64,000 bases of DNA from Streptomyces hiroshimensis. Its GTDB lineage: Bacteria; Actinomycetota; Actinomycetes; Streptomycetales; Streptomycetaceae. The stretch lies in NCBI RefSeq assembly GCF_014650335.1, contig NZ_BMUT01000007.1, positions 124,001 through 188,000 on the forward strand. Direction: 5' to 3'. The notes beneath the pieces are model-generated. The model made no database searches. It was not told the DNA's origin and was given only the letters and a program-made list of their open reading frames with translations. Both the position numbers and the translations under genes were made by a program. Positions 1-7,960 of the stretch are shown piece by piece. The number at the start of each line of letters is the position of its first letter. Positions within the stretch are counted from its first letter, which is position 1.

Positions 1-1450
1 CGAAGCGCCGCCACAGGGCGGCCATGGCCAGGGCCACCAGCAAGGCGACGGGGGTGTAGTTGAAGGTCGTGGCGGTGACCGGGCTGGACTGCGGCAGCAG
101 GAACAGCACTGTTGCCCCGGCTGCCCAGAGCACTGCTACCCAGCCGATCGGCCGGCTCCAGCGGCCCAGGTGCCAGGGCCCGGGGGTGAACCGGTCTCGG
201 TGGCGCAGTCTCAGCAGCACCGGGATGGCGTAGGCCGGGGTGAACCCCACGACGGAAATCGCGGTCACCGCCGAGAACGCCGTGGCGGAATACAGGGACG
301 GCAGGGCAAGCACGAAGGCGACACCGACTGCGAGCCCGACAGCGTTGGCCGGGACGGCCGTACGGCGGCTGACCTTCTGCCAGTGCGCCGAGCCGGGCAG
401 GGCGCCGTCCCGGGCGAAGGCGTAGATCATGCGGCTGGCGGAGGCGGTTACGGTGTAGCCGCACAGGAACTGCGCAACGATGATCACCAGCAGCAACGCC
501 TTCGCCGTGGCCACGCCCAGAGCGTCCAGGAAGATCTGCGCCACCGGCACCCCGGTCCGGCTGCCCAGCGTCGCGGCGTAGTCCTGGACGGCGAACAGCA
601 AGGCGATCAGCAGGATGCCGCCGGCGATCCAGGACACCGCCACCGAGCGGATGATCCCGCGCGCCGCGGCCACGGAAGCGCCGCTGGTCTCCTCGCTCAG
701 ATGGGCCGAGGTGTCGTAGCCGGCCAGGGCGAAGCACGGCAGCAGCATGCCCAGCAGGATCACGTACACGGGGTTCGACCAGCCGGTGTTGTTGGTGAAC
801 TCGGAGAACACGAAGCCGGCCGGCTGGTGGTGAGAGGGGACGAGCGTCAGGGCGCCGACGATGACGACGGCCCCGGCCAGGTGCCACCACGCGCTCAGGG
901 AGGTCAGAACGTTCATCAGCAGGGTGCCGAAGAGGTTCAGGACCGCGTGCAGCGCGAGGATGACCGCATACATGACCAGCAGGGACTTCGGCGTCGGCAC
1001 GTAGTCGAACTGCAGGTTCGCCCAGGCGGCGGTGAAGGTCGCGATGCCGTAGTCCTGGGCCGCGATCCCGCCGAGCAGTCCCAGAAGGTTGAGCCAGCCG
1101 GTGTACCAGCTCCACCGTTCACCGCCGAGCCGGCGGGCCATGTAGTACAGGCCACCGCTGGTGGGGTAGCGAGAAGTGATCTCGGCCAGCGCCGCGGCCA
1201 GGCACAGCACCAGCGGCCCCACGGCGAGCCACCCCCACACCACCACTGCGGGCCCGCCGCTGTTCAGGCCGTAGCCGAAAAGCAGCAACGCCCCGGACAT
1301 GATGGAGATGACCGACAGGGAAGCGGAGAAGTTACCGAAGGCGCCCATGCGCCGGTGCAGTTGCTGGGTATAGCCGAGCTCCTTGAGTATGCGCTCGTCG
1401 TCGTCCGGCGGCTCGGACCGCTGCCATCGTGCATGAGCTGATGTACGCAT
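1..1450 (-). CDS. APC-family amino acid permease (3' end outside window)
   Basis: Membrane transporter predicted to import amino acids, or exchange them, across the cytoplasmic membrane. The minus strand reads continuously from an ATG at 1450 (MRTSAHARWQ...) to the window edge, about 483 residues. After a charged cytoplasmic N-terminus comes the helix-1 region SVISIMSGALLLFGYG, then a long series of hydrophobic segments including ITSRYPTSGGLYYMARRLGG, typical of the amino acid/choline transporter branch of the APC superfamily. Family members are about 500 residues, so only a short C-terminal tail is missing. A GGGAGAG stretch about 15 bases upstream is a weak ribosome site, so the start is probable rather than certain. 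Substrate cannot be told. Confidence 0.85.
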   Translation of the reverse strand, partial: MRTSAHARWQRSEPPDDDERILKELGYTQQLHRRMGAFGNFSASLSVISIMSGALLLFGYGLNSGGPAVVVWGWLAVGPLVLCLAAALAEITSRYPTSGGLYYMARRLGGERWSWYTGWLNLLGLLGGIAAQDYGIATFTAAWANLQFDYVPTPKSLLVMYAVILALHAVLNLFGTLLMNVLTSLSAWWHLAGAVVIVGALTLVPSHHQPAGFVFSEFTNNTGWSNPVYVILLGMLLPCFALAGYDTSAHLSEETSGASVAAARGIIRSVAVSWIAGGILLIALLFAVQDYAATLGSRTGVPVAQIFLDALGVATAKALLLVIIVAQFLCGYTVTASASRMIYAFARDGALPGSAHWQKVSRRTAVPANAVGLAVGVAFVLALPSLYSATAFSAVTAISVVGFTPAYAIPVLLRLRHRDRFTPGPWHLGRWSRPIGWVAVLWAAGATVLFLLPQSSPVTATTFNYTPVALLVALAMAALWRRF

Positions 1451-1615
1451 CGAGACGACAACCTGCTCTCCCTCGCTCCACGCCCTGCACCAGTGAACGA
1501 GGGCGGGATTGCTTCCGGCAAGGCTATTCCGGATCGGTGCATCGTGCCCGGCAATCGCTGGACGGCCGCCATCTCGTGCGAGGTGGCGGCCGACCAGGGG
1601 TCTTGCGTCAGGGGG

Positions 1616-1709
1616 CTCAGGCGTGGGCAATCCTTCAGACCGTGCAGCCATCAAGGCAGCTGCGAGACGAATGCCTCGTACGCGCGCTCGCCAAACAGTA
1701 CGAAACGGA
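1616..1709 (-). pseudogene. Diverged C-terminal fragment of a macro-domain gene
   Basis: On the minus strand this stretch reads RFVLFGERAYEAFVSQLP followed by TGA. It is nearly the same as the last residues of the intact macro-domain gene ending at 6697 (RFVLFDERAYEAFASQMP, stop). About 36 bases after the stop are also similar. Similarity ends abruptly just before these ~20 codons, so this is a severed 3' end and not a gene. It forms a direct repeat with 6663-6755, roughly 80 percent alike by eye with one 1-base indel. Most differences keep the amino acid or are conservative, suggesting the copy came from a paralogue rather than from recent duplication. Confidence 0.75.
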
Positions 1710-1859
1710 AGCGCCGGCAACCGGTGGGAGGTGGAGCCCCCTTCCCTCAGGACCGAAGGCTCAGCCGGCCCCGATCTGAGCAGCCACAGAGGCGTGCGCT
1801 TCACAGTCCCGTCACGCCGCATCGTCATTTTGAAAGGGACTGGAGATTCCACGACGCAC

Positions 1860-2190
1860 AAGCAGGTTGACGAGCTCATACGGCCCGAGGCCCGGATCAA
1901 GTGGTGCACCGCCTCCCTGATCCGCCCGCCCGGACAGGTCATCGTCGACGCCTTCGACCAGTCCGAAGCCCGCGACCCCTGTCACCTGCGGCCACAGGTC
2001 GTACTGGCCGACGGCGCCCGCCACCAACTCGATCTGATCAATACCGAGATCGCCCCCCCGGGACGTCACAGTGCACGTGCCGCTGGACCTCGTTCACGTC
2101 GCCGAGTACGTGTGGGCCGCCGCCCAGATGCTCGCGCACGAACGCCTCTACCCGACACCAGGCCAGCAGAACTACGACCTCACCGCTTGA
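1860..2190 (+). pseudogene. ISKra4-type transposase remnant, frameshifted
   Basis: A forward frame reads TASLIRPPGQVIVDAFDQSE, then RPQVVLADGARHQLDLINTE. After a run of seven C at 2053-2059 the match moves to the next frame with DVTVHVPLDLVHVAEYVWAA and ends with a stop at about 2190. This series (VLVDGxxHQ, then a hydrophobic strand and LDxVHVxEYxW) is what I know from the middle of ISKra4-family transposases. The N-terminal and C-terminal parts are missing and no terminal inverted repeats were found. It is a dead fragment, and its place beside the macro-domain fragment hints at how the accessory block arrived. Confidence 0.6.
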
Positions 2191-4222
2191 TCCGGGCCTT
2201 CTCTTCAAAAGATCCGCACCTGAGCTCTTTCAGCGTGGTGACGCTCTCTTTGCCGTTCTCGAGGTGCCCGGCGAGACGGCGGACGAAGGAGGGGATGCCG
2301 TCCACGGTGATAGTGATGTCGTACCAGCCGTGGCCGGCATCGGCGTTGTGGGGCAAGGGAAGTGTCCTGCCCGGGTCCACGGTGTGGAACTCGCTGCGGG
2401 CAGGGTCGAGGTGGTCGTCGATGTAGACGGTCAGGGGGCGGTCGCCGCGGTTGGTCAGATTGATGTCGAGAGTGTGCGTAACTGCGGCGACAGCGGTGGT
2501 GACGGCGAGGGCGGCGCCGGGTCCGCGGCGAGGCCCTGCGAAGTCGCGGCGGAAACCGTTGGGGCCGATGACGGTGAAGCGGTAGGCGGTTGAGGCGCCG
2601 GGCACGGTGACGCGTGTGGGTTCGGTGATGTCGAAGTGCTGGGGCTTGGGGTACTCGTCGGCGTAGGGGTAGAGGGTCAAGTGGGCGCTGGCGCTGCCGG
2701 TGTTGGCGAGGGTGAGGACGAGATCTCCGGTGGCGGGGTCAGGGGCGCAGTGGGTGTCGGGTTGGTAGGGCAGGGGGCGGGCCCGCCGTGCGCCGACGGG
2801 TGCGGGCGGCCGGGAGCCGGTGCCGAAGTCGAAGACGGAGAGCAGGTCTCCCGCGACCGTGCGGCGCCAGGTACTGATCAGGGGTTGCCTGACGCCCGTC
2901 CAGGTTTCGAGGAAGCGGACCTGGGAGGTGTGGTCGAACACCTGGGAGCAGATGTAGCCGCCACGTGTCCAGGGTGAGACGACGATAAAGGGGACGCGGA
3001 TGCCCAGGCCCAGTGGGTTGCCGTCGACGAACTCGTCGGTGTACGCGTCGGGTGGAACGGGCGGGGGCATGTGGTCGAAGATGCCGTCGTTCTCGTCGTA
3101 GCTGATGAGCAGCACGGTGGAGTCCCAGACCTCGGGGTTGGCCGCGAGCGCCTCCAGGACCTGGTAGACGATCTTCTGGCCGTCGCGGGGGAGGGAGTTG
3201 CCGGGGTGCTCACTGTCCCCGGTGGGCGGGACGATGTACGAGACCTTGGGCAGCGAGCCGGCAAGGACGTCCGCGCGCAGCTGCCGAATGAAACCGCGGG
3301 TGATCCCGGACGGGTTCGGCACCGCTCGGTACAGTCCACGTTCGTACAGCATCCGGTCGTCCGCGTCGGGGATCGAGGCGGCGGCGTCCGCCAGTTTCCG
3401 CACCCATACGGCGCGTTCGACCGCGGTCTGTTTGGCTAGGTCCTCATAGAAGTCGAACAGGTTGTTGTGCTTGCTCTCGGCCCTGGCCAGCACATCACGG
3501 AAGATCTTCTTGAACGCTGCGAAGAACTCCAGGTTGTTGTCGTAGAAGTTGTCCCATTCCTGGTACACCTTCCACGTCGTGCCATGCGCTTGGAGCAGTT
3601 GTGGGTAACTGGTCCACGGGGTCTTCCCGTCAGCGGCCCATGCGTATGCATCAGGCCGGCCCTCCAGATCGTGGGCACGTGCGTCGATTGCCCGGTGGGC
3701 GCTGTCGGGCTGCCGCCCGGTGTAGCCGCTGAAGAAGTAGTTGCGGTTCGAGGACGTCTCGCTCATCACCGAGCAGTGGTAGGCGTCACACAAGGTGAAG
3801 GTCTCGGCCAGCTCCCGGTACAGAGGCACGCCGCGCCGGCGGTAACGGCCCATGGTGGCGACTCCCTTGGCGGGGAGCCACGCGTCGTACCAACCGTCGT
3901 GCCACGCCTGGTGGCCCGTCGCCCAGTGGTGCTCGGTCGAGGTGTCCTGACTGCCGTCGGAAGCCAGCGGGTAGGGGCGGAGCACCCCGCCCTTGCCGTC
4001 GGGCTGGTCCAGGACCGTGAGGCCGTCACCGTCGCGACGCTTCACGACGTTCGGGTCGTCCAGGCCCCGGGCTCCGGGGAAGTCGCCGAAGTAGTGGTCG
4101 AACGAGCGGTTCTCCTGCATCAGCAGGACCACGTGCTCAATTGCGCGCAGGCCGCCGGGACGCGGCGGGCGGGCGAGCGCCTCGCGAACGGAGCGCGGAA
4201 GGACAGAGGTTGTGGCGTTCAC
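2180..4222 (-). CDS. Phosphocholine-type phospholipase C lacking a signal peptide
   Basis: Hydrolyses the phosphodiester of phospholipids such as phosphatidylcholine. The 680-residue product has the family hallmarks: HVVLLMQENRSFDHYFG near residue 33, TGDSEHPGNS, ISYDENDGIFDHMPPP, and two C-terminal beta domains of the kind found in non-haemolytic PLC. Relatives are normally Tat-exported. Here the GTG start at 4222 has a good GAGGAG site (4231-4236) and the protein begins VNATTSVLPRSVREALARPP. Residues matching the end of a Tat signal are present but the twin-arginine and hydrophobic part are absent. Upstream frames do not supply them. Either the gene lost its export signal or the product leaves by another route. 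Function as a PLC-fold enzyme is confident; activity and location are not. Confidence 0.88.
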   Translation of the reverse strand: MNATTSVLPRSVREALARPPRPGGLRAIEHVVLLMQENRSFDHYFGDFPGARGLDDPNVVKRRDGDGLTVLDQPDGKGGVLRPYPLASDGSQDTSTEHHWATGHQAWHDGWYDAWLPAKGVATMGRYRRRGVPLYRELAETFTLCDAYHCSVMSETSSNRNYFFSGYTGRQPDSAHRAIDARAHDLEGRPDAYAWAADGKTPWTSYPQLLQAHGTTWKVYQEWDNFYDNNLEFFAAFKKIFRDVLARAESKHNNLFDFYEDLAKQTAVERAVWVRKLADAAASIPDADDRMLYERGLYRAVPNPSGITRGFIRQLRADVLAGSLPKVSYIVPPTGDSEHPGNSLPRDGQKIVYQVLEALAANPEVWDSTVLLISYDENDGIFDHMPPPVPPDAYTDEFVDGNPLGLGIRVPFIVVSPWTRGGYICSQVFDHTSQVRFLETWTGVRQPLISTWRRTVAGDLLSVFDFGTGSRPPAPVGARRARPLPYQPDTHCAPDPATGDLVLTLANTGSASAHLTLYPYADEYPKPQHFDITEPTRVTVPGASTAYRFTVIGPNGFRRDFAGPRRGPGAALAVTTAVAAVTHTLDINLTNRGDRPLTVYIDDHLDPARSEFHTVDPGRTLPLPHNADAGHGWYDITITVDGIPSFVRRLAGHLENGKESVTTLKELRCGSFEEKARIKR

Positions 4223-4623
4223 AGCTGGTCTCCTCGCGGTCACGTACGCCGGCCCCCTGGCGGGCAGCGGGCACATGCCTGGGCATGGACTCACACCGTG
4301 CCTGATGACTGCACGTTCTTGAAGAACGCCCGGTTATTTCCGGCAAACCATCGATCAGCGGAATATGTACCGGTGCCGTGGCGGGTGACCTTGGTCAGGT
4401 CATGCCGCCAGCGAGGTGAGTCACTGGGGGTTGAGAAACCGGCGCGCCCGGTACTCAGTCCCGCGTACTGCCCCCGCAGCCTCAGTCACCCGATCCGTCA
4501 TCACGGGGCACGTGGTCGGATGGCCGAACCCGTTCGGGACGGCTTGTGGCGCCTTCGCCGCTGGCTATGCTGCCGATCGCCCGGCGGGCCCTTCTTGAAC
4601 CGGAGCACCGCGAGAGGAAACCG
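4223..4623. other. 400-bp intergenic region with three short perfect palindromes
   Basis: Region between the divergent phospholipase and MABP-like genes. No gene is visible. It holds CATGCC-TG-GGCATG at 4274-4287, CGTTCTT-G-AAGAACG at 4314-4328 and TGACC-TT-GGTCA at 4386-4397. These may be operators for either gene, but they share no sequence, so this is only a description. Confidence 0.4.
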
Positions 4624-5052
4624 ATGGACTACATCTGCGATCTCCAGGTCGTGAACGGGAAGGACCGACAACCCCCCAAGGACTGGACCAGGATCCCCAC
4701 CAACCTGAACGAGGGTGCCGGCGGTTCCTTCCTGTACTTCGCCTTCAAAACCAGCGACGACCGCTCCCAGGCCATCACCGACATCAGGTTCTGCCAAGGC
4801 GACAAGCCGAAGCCGGACCCCGGGTACCAGCTGATCGACACCGATCTCAACGAGAAGACCACCAAGCACGGCAGTGCCATCTGGGCGGCCTTCACACATG
4901 ACCCGGTCGCTGGAGCACCCCTGACCGAGCTGGATGTACATGCCGGCGACATGATCGGCTACCAGCCCGAACTCCCCTGGTTCAGGATCGACCAGGACCT
5001 CAATCACAACGCCGGCGGAAAGTACGTCTACCTGCTGTACACGACTGTGTGA
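4624..5052 (+). CDS. MABP-like beta-prism protein
   Basis: Small 142-residue protein made of three related strands sets: TRIPTNLNEGAGGSFLYFAF, GYQLIDTDLNEKTTKHGSAI and WFRIDQDLNHNAGGKYVYLL. The recurring [T/D]xLN-xGAGGxxxYLxY pattern is the signature I know from the MABP domain, a beta-prism fold best known in eukaryotic MVB12/DENN proteins and in some bacterial pore-forming toxins, where it binds membranes. No signal peptide or membrane helix is seen. The ATG at 4624 has AGAGGAAA at a good distance. The next gene starts within 40 bases of the stop, or overlaps it if its GTG is used. Role is inferred only as membrane or ligand binding. Confidence 0.6.
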   Translation: MDYICDLQVVNGKDRQPPKDWTRIPTNLNEGAGGSFLYFAFKTSDDRSQAITDIRFCQGDKPKPDPGYQLIDTDLNEKTTKHGSAIWAAFTHDPVAGAPLTELDVHAGDMIGYQPELPWFRIDQDLNHNAGGKYVYLLYTTV

Positions 5053-5090
5053 AAGCGGCCGTAAGCCCGCACAGAATGGAGCAGCTGCCC

Positions 5091-6203
5091 ATGCCCGTTG
5101 AGACTCCTGCCCCCGATACCCCCGAAGAGGCGTCGGCTGCGGACGCGGTCTACGTTGCACCTGCAGGTAAAGCATCCATTGCCGCTGCTGACATCCTCGT
5201 CAGCGAGTTCATGGCTCGGGCGGCTCCGAACTGCACTTACTGGGCCACACAGAACTGGAACGCGGGAGGCAAGTTCGGCGGCTATGGAGGGTTCCAGCAG
5301 AGCCCCAGTGACGGCCGAAAGATCATCACGTCCCTGTGGGATCACAAGGATGTAAAAGGGTGCGTCGAGCTCTTCTACCGCACCCCCGAGGGAGAGTCCC
5401 AGCCCTTCGGGGGCGAAGGCACTGGCCGGCAGCTGATCACCCCCTATCCCTGGGAATCCGACAGCTGGTACCGCTTGGTGTTTCGCTGTTGGGACGATGA
5501 CGCCCCGGGCCGCGGTACCTGCCTGGGCCAGTGGGTCTACGCCGTGGACGGCTCCATGGCCGGCAAGTGGTTCGCTGCCGGGGCCCTGCGCTACCCCACT
5601 CGCAGCGAGCGGTTTTCCTGGGGGCTTGGGCTGTTCCAGGAGGACTGGTGCAGTACCGGGAAGGACCATCGAGAGTTCCGCCTGCGCAATTGCTGGTCCC
5701 GGAATGCGGGCAATGGGCAGTGGGAGCCCTGGACCGAGCTCAAAGTCACAGGAAAGAACATCAACAAGGACTGGGACGGCGGCTTCGAGGGCAAGGACTA
5801 CTGCTGGGGCGCAGCCGGCGGTAACACCGTCACCCCTCCTGAAAAGGTCGAGCACGGGGTCGACGGCACCCTGGACTTCACCTGGAATCCGCAGAAGGAC
5901 GATGCCACGACGGTGACCTTCGGCAACCCGCGCTATCAGGAGAGCCACGCCTCCACGATCACCGTGCCGTGGATCATCTCCAGCGACCAAGTCCCGCAGC
6001 TCAGCTACGAGTTGCAGATCCTCGACAAGGACGGGAACAAGATCCCGCACGTCGAGCCAAAGAAACGGACCGACCCGTTCTGCCATCGGGCGTTCGTCAC
6101 AGTAGGCGACAACGTCAAGCCAGGCAGCCCGTACAAGGCCCAGTTGACGGTAGAGAACGTCTACGGCAGGACTACAACGATCAGCAAGCCCTTTACCGCG
6201 TAG
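5091..6203 (+). CDS. DUF3472-like protein with C-terminal fibronectin-like domain
   Basis: 370 residues from the ATG at 5091, which has GGAG about nine bases upstream; a GTG at 5049 overlapping the previous stop is an alternative that adds 14 residues. Residues about 45-245 contain YWATQNWNAGGKFGGYGGFQ, IITSLWDH, GGEGTGRQLITPYPWESDSW and WSWGLGLFQED-type elements, matching the DUF3472 pattern (an aromatic-rich jelly-roll-like domain of unknown activity). The last ~110 residues look like a beta-sandwich of the fibronectin type III kind (SYELQILDKDGN...SPYKAQLTVENVYGR). No signal peptide is present. It is tightly linked to the MABP-like gene, so the two probably act together. Biochemical role unknown. 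Confidence 0.6.
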   Translation: MPVETPAPDTPEEASAADAVYVAPAGKASIAAADILVSEFMARAAPNCTYWATQNWNAGGKFGGYGGFQQSPSDGRKIITSLWDHKDVKGCVELFYRTPEGESQPFGGEGTGRQLITPYPWESDSWYRLVFRCWDDDAPGRGTCLGQWVYAVDGSMAGKWFAAGALRYPTRSERFSWGLGLFQEDWCSTGKDHREFRLRNCWSRNAGNGQWEPWTELKVTGKNINKDWDGGFEGKDYCWGAAGGNTVTPPEKVEHGVDGTLDFTWNPQKDDATTVTFGNPRYQESHASTITVPWIISSDQVPQLSYELQILDKDGNKIPHVEPKKRTDPFCHRAFVTVGDNVKPGSPYKAQLTVENVYGRTTTISKPFTA

Positions 6204-6210
6204 GAGTCGC

Positions 6211-6597
6211 CTCGGCGACGTCGATAACTGGAACGTGATGGCCATGGACTACGGCCACCCGGTAGCCGATATGGGGCGGGCGGCGATCGACGCCGGCACC
6301 CACCTGTACGAGCAGCTCCGCAACATCTATCCGCAGCATGCCCCGGACTGGCTGTGGAAGAAGGTCGGCATCACGCCCATGATCGGGTTGAACGACGTGC
6401 CCCAGGAGACCTTCACTCTGGACAACGCACGGCACCTGGCCGACTGGGCCATCGAGAAACACATCGGCAGGCTGGCCCAGTGGAGCGTCCAGCGGGACCA
6501 CCCGTGCGACAAGACGTACGTGGACCTCCACTGCTCCGGCGTCCCCGAGCAGACGGACTACGAGTTCTGCCAGATCCTGGGCAAATTCACCGGCTGA
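6211..6597 (+). pseudogene. C-terminal remnant of a GH18 chitinase
   Basis: The frame reads DNWNVMAMDYGHPVADMG, then GITPMIGLNDVPQETFTLDN, QWSVQRDHPC and CSGVPEQTDYEFCQILGKF. These are the last third of a glycoside hydrolase family 18 chitinase: the MDYG strand, the TPMIGxND motif and the WSxxRD strand. The catalytic DxxDxDxE motif and everything before it are absent, and the frame simply joins the stop of the preceding gene at 6203. A GTG or ATG at 6235-6240 could start a 120-residue peptide, but it would have no active site. It is best read as a truncated gene fused to this spot by rearrangement. Confidence 0.75.
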
Positions 6598-6696
6598 CCG
6601 GTGGCGAGGTCTCGCTGCTCGCCGAGTCCGTCGACAACCAGGACACCAGCCTCCGGGGCGGCCTCAGGCGTGGTCAATCTGCGGACCGTTCAGCCA

Positions 6697-7206
6697 TCAA
6701 GGCATCTGCGACGCGAAGGCCTCGTACGCCCGCTCGTCGAAGAGGACGAAGCGGACCTCCTCCACCGACGTCTCGGTCGCCCGCACCGTCTCCACCGCAA
6801 TGCGCGCACCGTCGTCGAGCGGCCAGCCGTAGACGCCCGTGGAGATCGCCGGGAAGGCGACGGTCCGGGCGCCGAGCTCGTCGGCCGCCTTCAGCGACTC
6901 GCGGTAGCACGAGGCGAGAAGGTCCGAGCGGTCCTCCTCGTGGGTAAACCGTGGACCCACCGTGTGGATCACCCAGCGGGCCGGGAGGTTGCCTGCGGTC
7001 GTGGGTACGGCCTTGCCTGTCGGGAGGCCCTTGCCGTAGTGGGAGGCGCGTAGGTCGCGGCAGGCGTTCAGGATCGCGGGGCCGCCTGCGCGGTGGATGG
7101 CGCCGTCGACGCCGCCGCCCCCGAGGAGCGAGGAGTTCGCCGCGTTGACGACGGCGTCGACGTGCTGCCGGGTGATGTCGCCCTGAACGAAGGTGATCGT
7201 GGCCAT
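6697..7206 (-). CDS. Macro-domain protein (O-acetyl-ADP-ribose deacetylase-like)
   Basis: Predicted cytoplasmic hydrolase acting on O-acetyl-ADP-ribose or removing mono-ADP-ribose from proteins. The 169 residues form a complete macro domain: VQGDIT at residues 7-12, VNAANSSLLGGGGVDGAIH at about 20-38 (ligand-binding asparagines and glycine-rich loop), and AFPAISTGVYGWP at about 117-129 (phosphate-binding loop). This is the MacroD/YmdB layout and length. The start at 7206 is the only one that keeps strand 1. Its 3' end and flank have a diverged second copy at 1616-1709. It lies between a decayed chitinase and a small secreted protein, with no obvious operon partner. Confidence 0.9.
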   Translation of the reverse strand: MATITFVQGDITRQHVDAVVNAANSSLLGGGGVDGAIHRAGGPAILNACRDLRASHYGKGLPTGKAVPTTAGNLPARWVIHTVGPRFTHEEDRSDLLASCYRESLKAADELGARTVAFPAISTGVYGWPLDDGARIAVETVRATETSVEEVRFVLFDERAYEAFASQMP

Positions 7207-7262
7207 GGGGCCATCCTCCCTTGCGGGAGTGCCCGGGGTCGTTCATTTCGGCGGCACCGGAA

Positions 7263-7292
7263 GGCGGGACCGGGAGCGGGCCCGGTCCCGCC
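7263..7292 (-). terminator. Rho-independent-type hairpin after the small secreted protein gene
   Basis: Perfect 12-bp inverted repeat, GGCGGGACCGGG and CCCGGTCCCGCC, separated by six bases and starting 9 bases after the stop codon at 7301. GC-rich hairpins without a T tract are normal for Streptomyces terminators. Confidence 0.7.
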
Positions 7293-7300
7293 CGGGTGGG

Positions 7301-7669
7301 TCAGATCGGGTACTGGACGCTGCGCACCGGCGGGTTCGTCAGCTGACGGCCGGCTCGGAGGACGCCCGCGCGCACCGTGCAGTGGCGGTCGGTGAAGTAG
7401 ACCAGGGCGCGGTTGGTGCCGTTGGAGAGCCGGCGGATCTTGGCCCGGCTCTCGGTGAGCAGGCTGTAGCACTTGCCGTTCTGCGGGTCCTTCTCGCGCC
7501 TGCTCACGTCCTCGCGGAGACAGGCCACCCCGGTGATGCCGGTGCCCGCTTTGCAGCGGGAGTAGTCCACTGTCAGCGTGCCGTTCGCGGCGTGTGCCTC
7601 GGGTGAGGCGGCGAGGGTGGTGAGCAGCAGGACGGACACAGCGGTGCCCAGGGCGCGGCGGATACGCAC
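7301..7669 (-). CDS. Small secreted protein of unknown function
   Basis: 122 residues from the GTG at 7669, which has AAAGGA at ideal spacing; a longer upstream frame lacks a ribosome site. The N-terminus is a classic Sec signal (RIRR, a hydrophobic stretch VSVLLLTTLAASPEAHA, cleavage after AHA). The mature part of about 95 residues has four cysteines (KCYSL, RHCTV, SRCKAG, ACLRED) that could form two disulfides. I do not recognise a named family. A strong hairpin follows the stop. Confidence 0.7.
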   Translation of the reverse strand: MRIRRALGTAVSVLLLTTLAASPEAHAANGTLTVDYSRCKAGTGITGVACLREDVSRREKDPQNGKCYSLLTESRAKIRRLSNGTNRALVYFTDRHCTVRAGVLRAGRQLTNPPVRSVQYPI

Positions 7670-7889
7670 GGGAGTCCTTTCGTGGTGACGGGACGGTGCC
7701 TCCAGATATCCACGGGCGCTGATCCATCCGGCGGAATCACCCGTCGGTGGGCGCGGCATTGCGTCGTGCCCACGAGGCGGGAATGCGCGTTCGGGCGACC
7801 GGCGTATCTCGGCGTGATCTCGGGGTGGTCACGCTTCGGCCCGGATCAGGACGTATCGACGGACCGGTTTTGACGGAGCGCGACGAATA

Positions 7890-7906
7890 TAGGTAAGGCT
7901 TACCTA
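7890..7906. promoter_or_regulatory. Iron box (DmdR/IdeR-type operator)
   Basis: TAGGTAAGGCTTACCTA is a perfect palindrome around a central G and matches the DtxR/IdeR/DmdR1 iron-box consensus. A possible TTGACG (7870-7875) followed after 18 bases by TAAGGC (7894-7899) puts the box over the -10 region, so iron-loaded repressor should block transcription of the gene at 7961. Confidence 0.85.
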
Positions 7907-7960
7907 CTTCTTATCCCGCGCTCCTTATCTCGCGCTTGTCATCGTGTCCTGGGAGGTCCC

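Noticed and set aside
170..1441. 423-residue plus-strand reading frame
   Set aside because: It is an opposite-strand shadow of the amino-acid permease, which has clear membrane-helix and motif sense.
6235..6597. A functional 120-residue protein
   Set aside because: It is the C-terminal third of a GH18 chitinase without the catalytic motif and with no ribosome site.
1616..6755. Direct repeats as attachment sites of a recent integrative element
   Set aside because: The copies are about 80 percent alike, no integrase gene is present, and the left copy is a diverged coding tail, so a recent site-specific event is unlikely.
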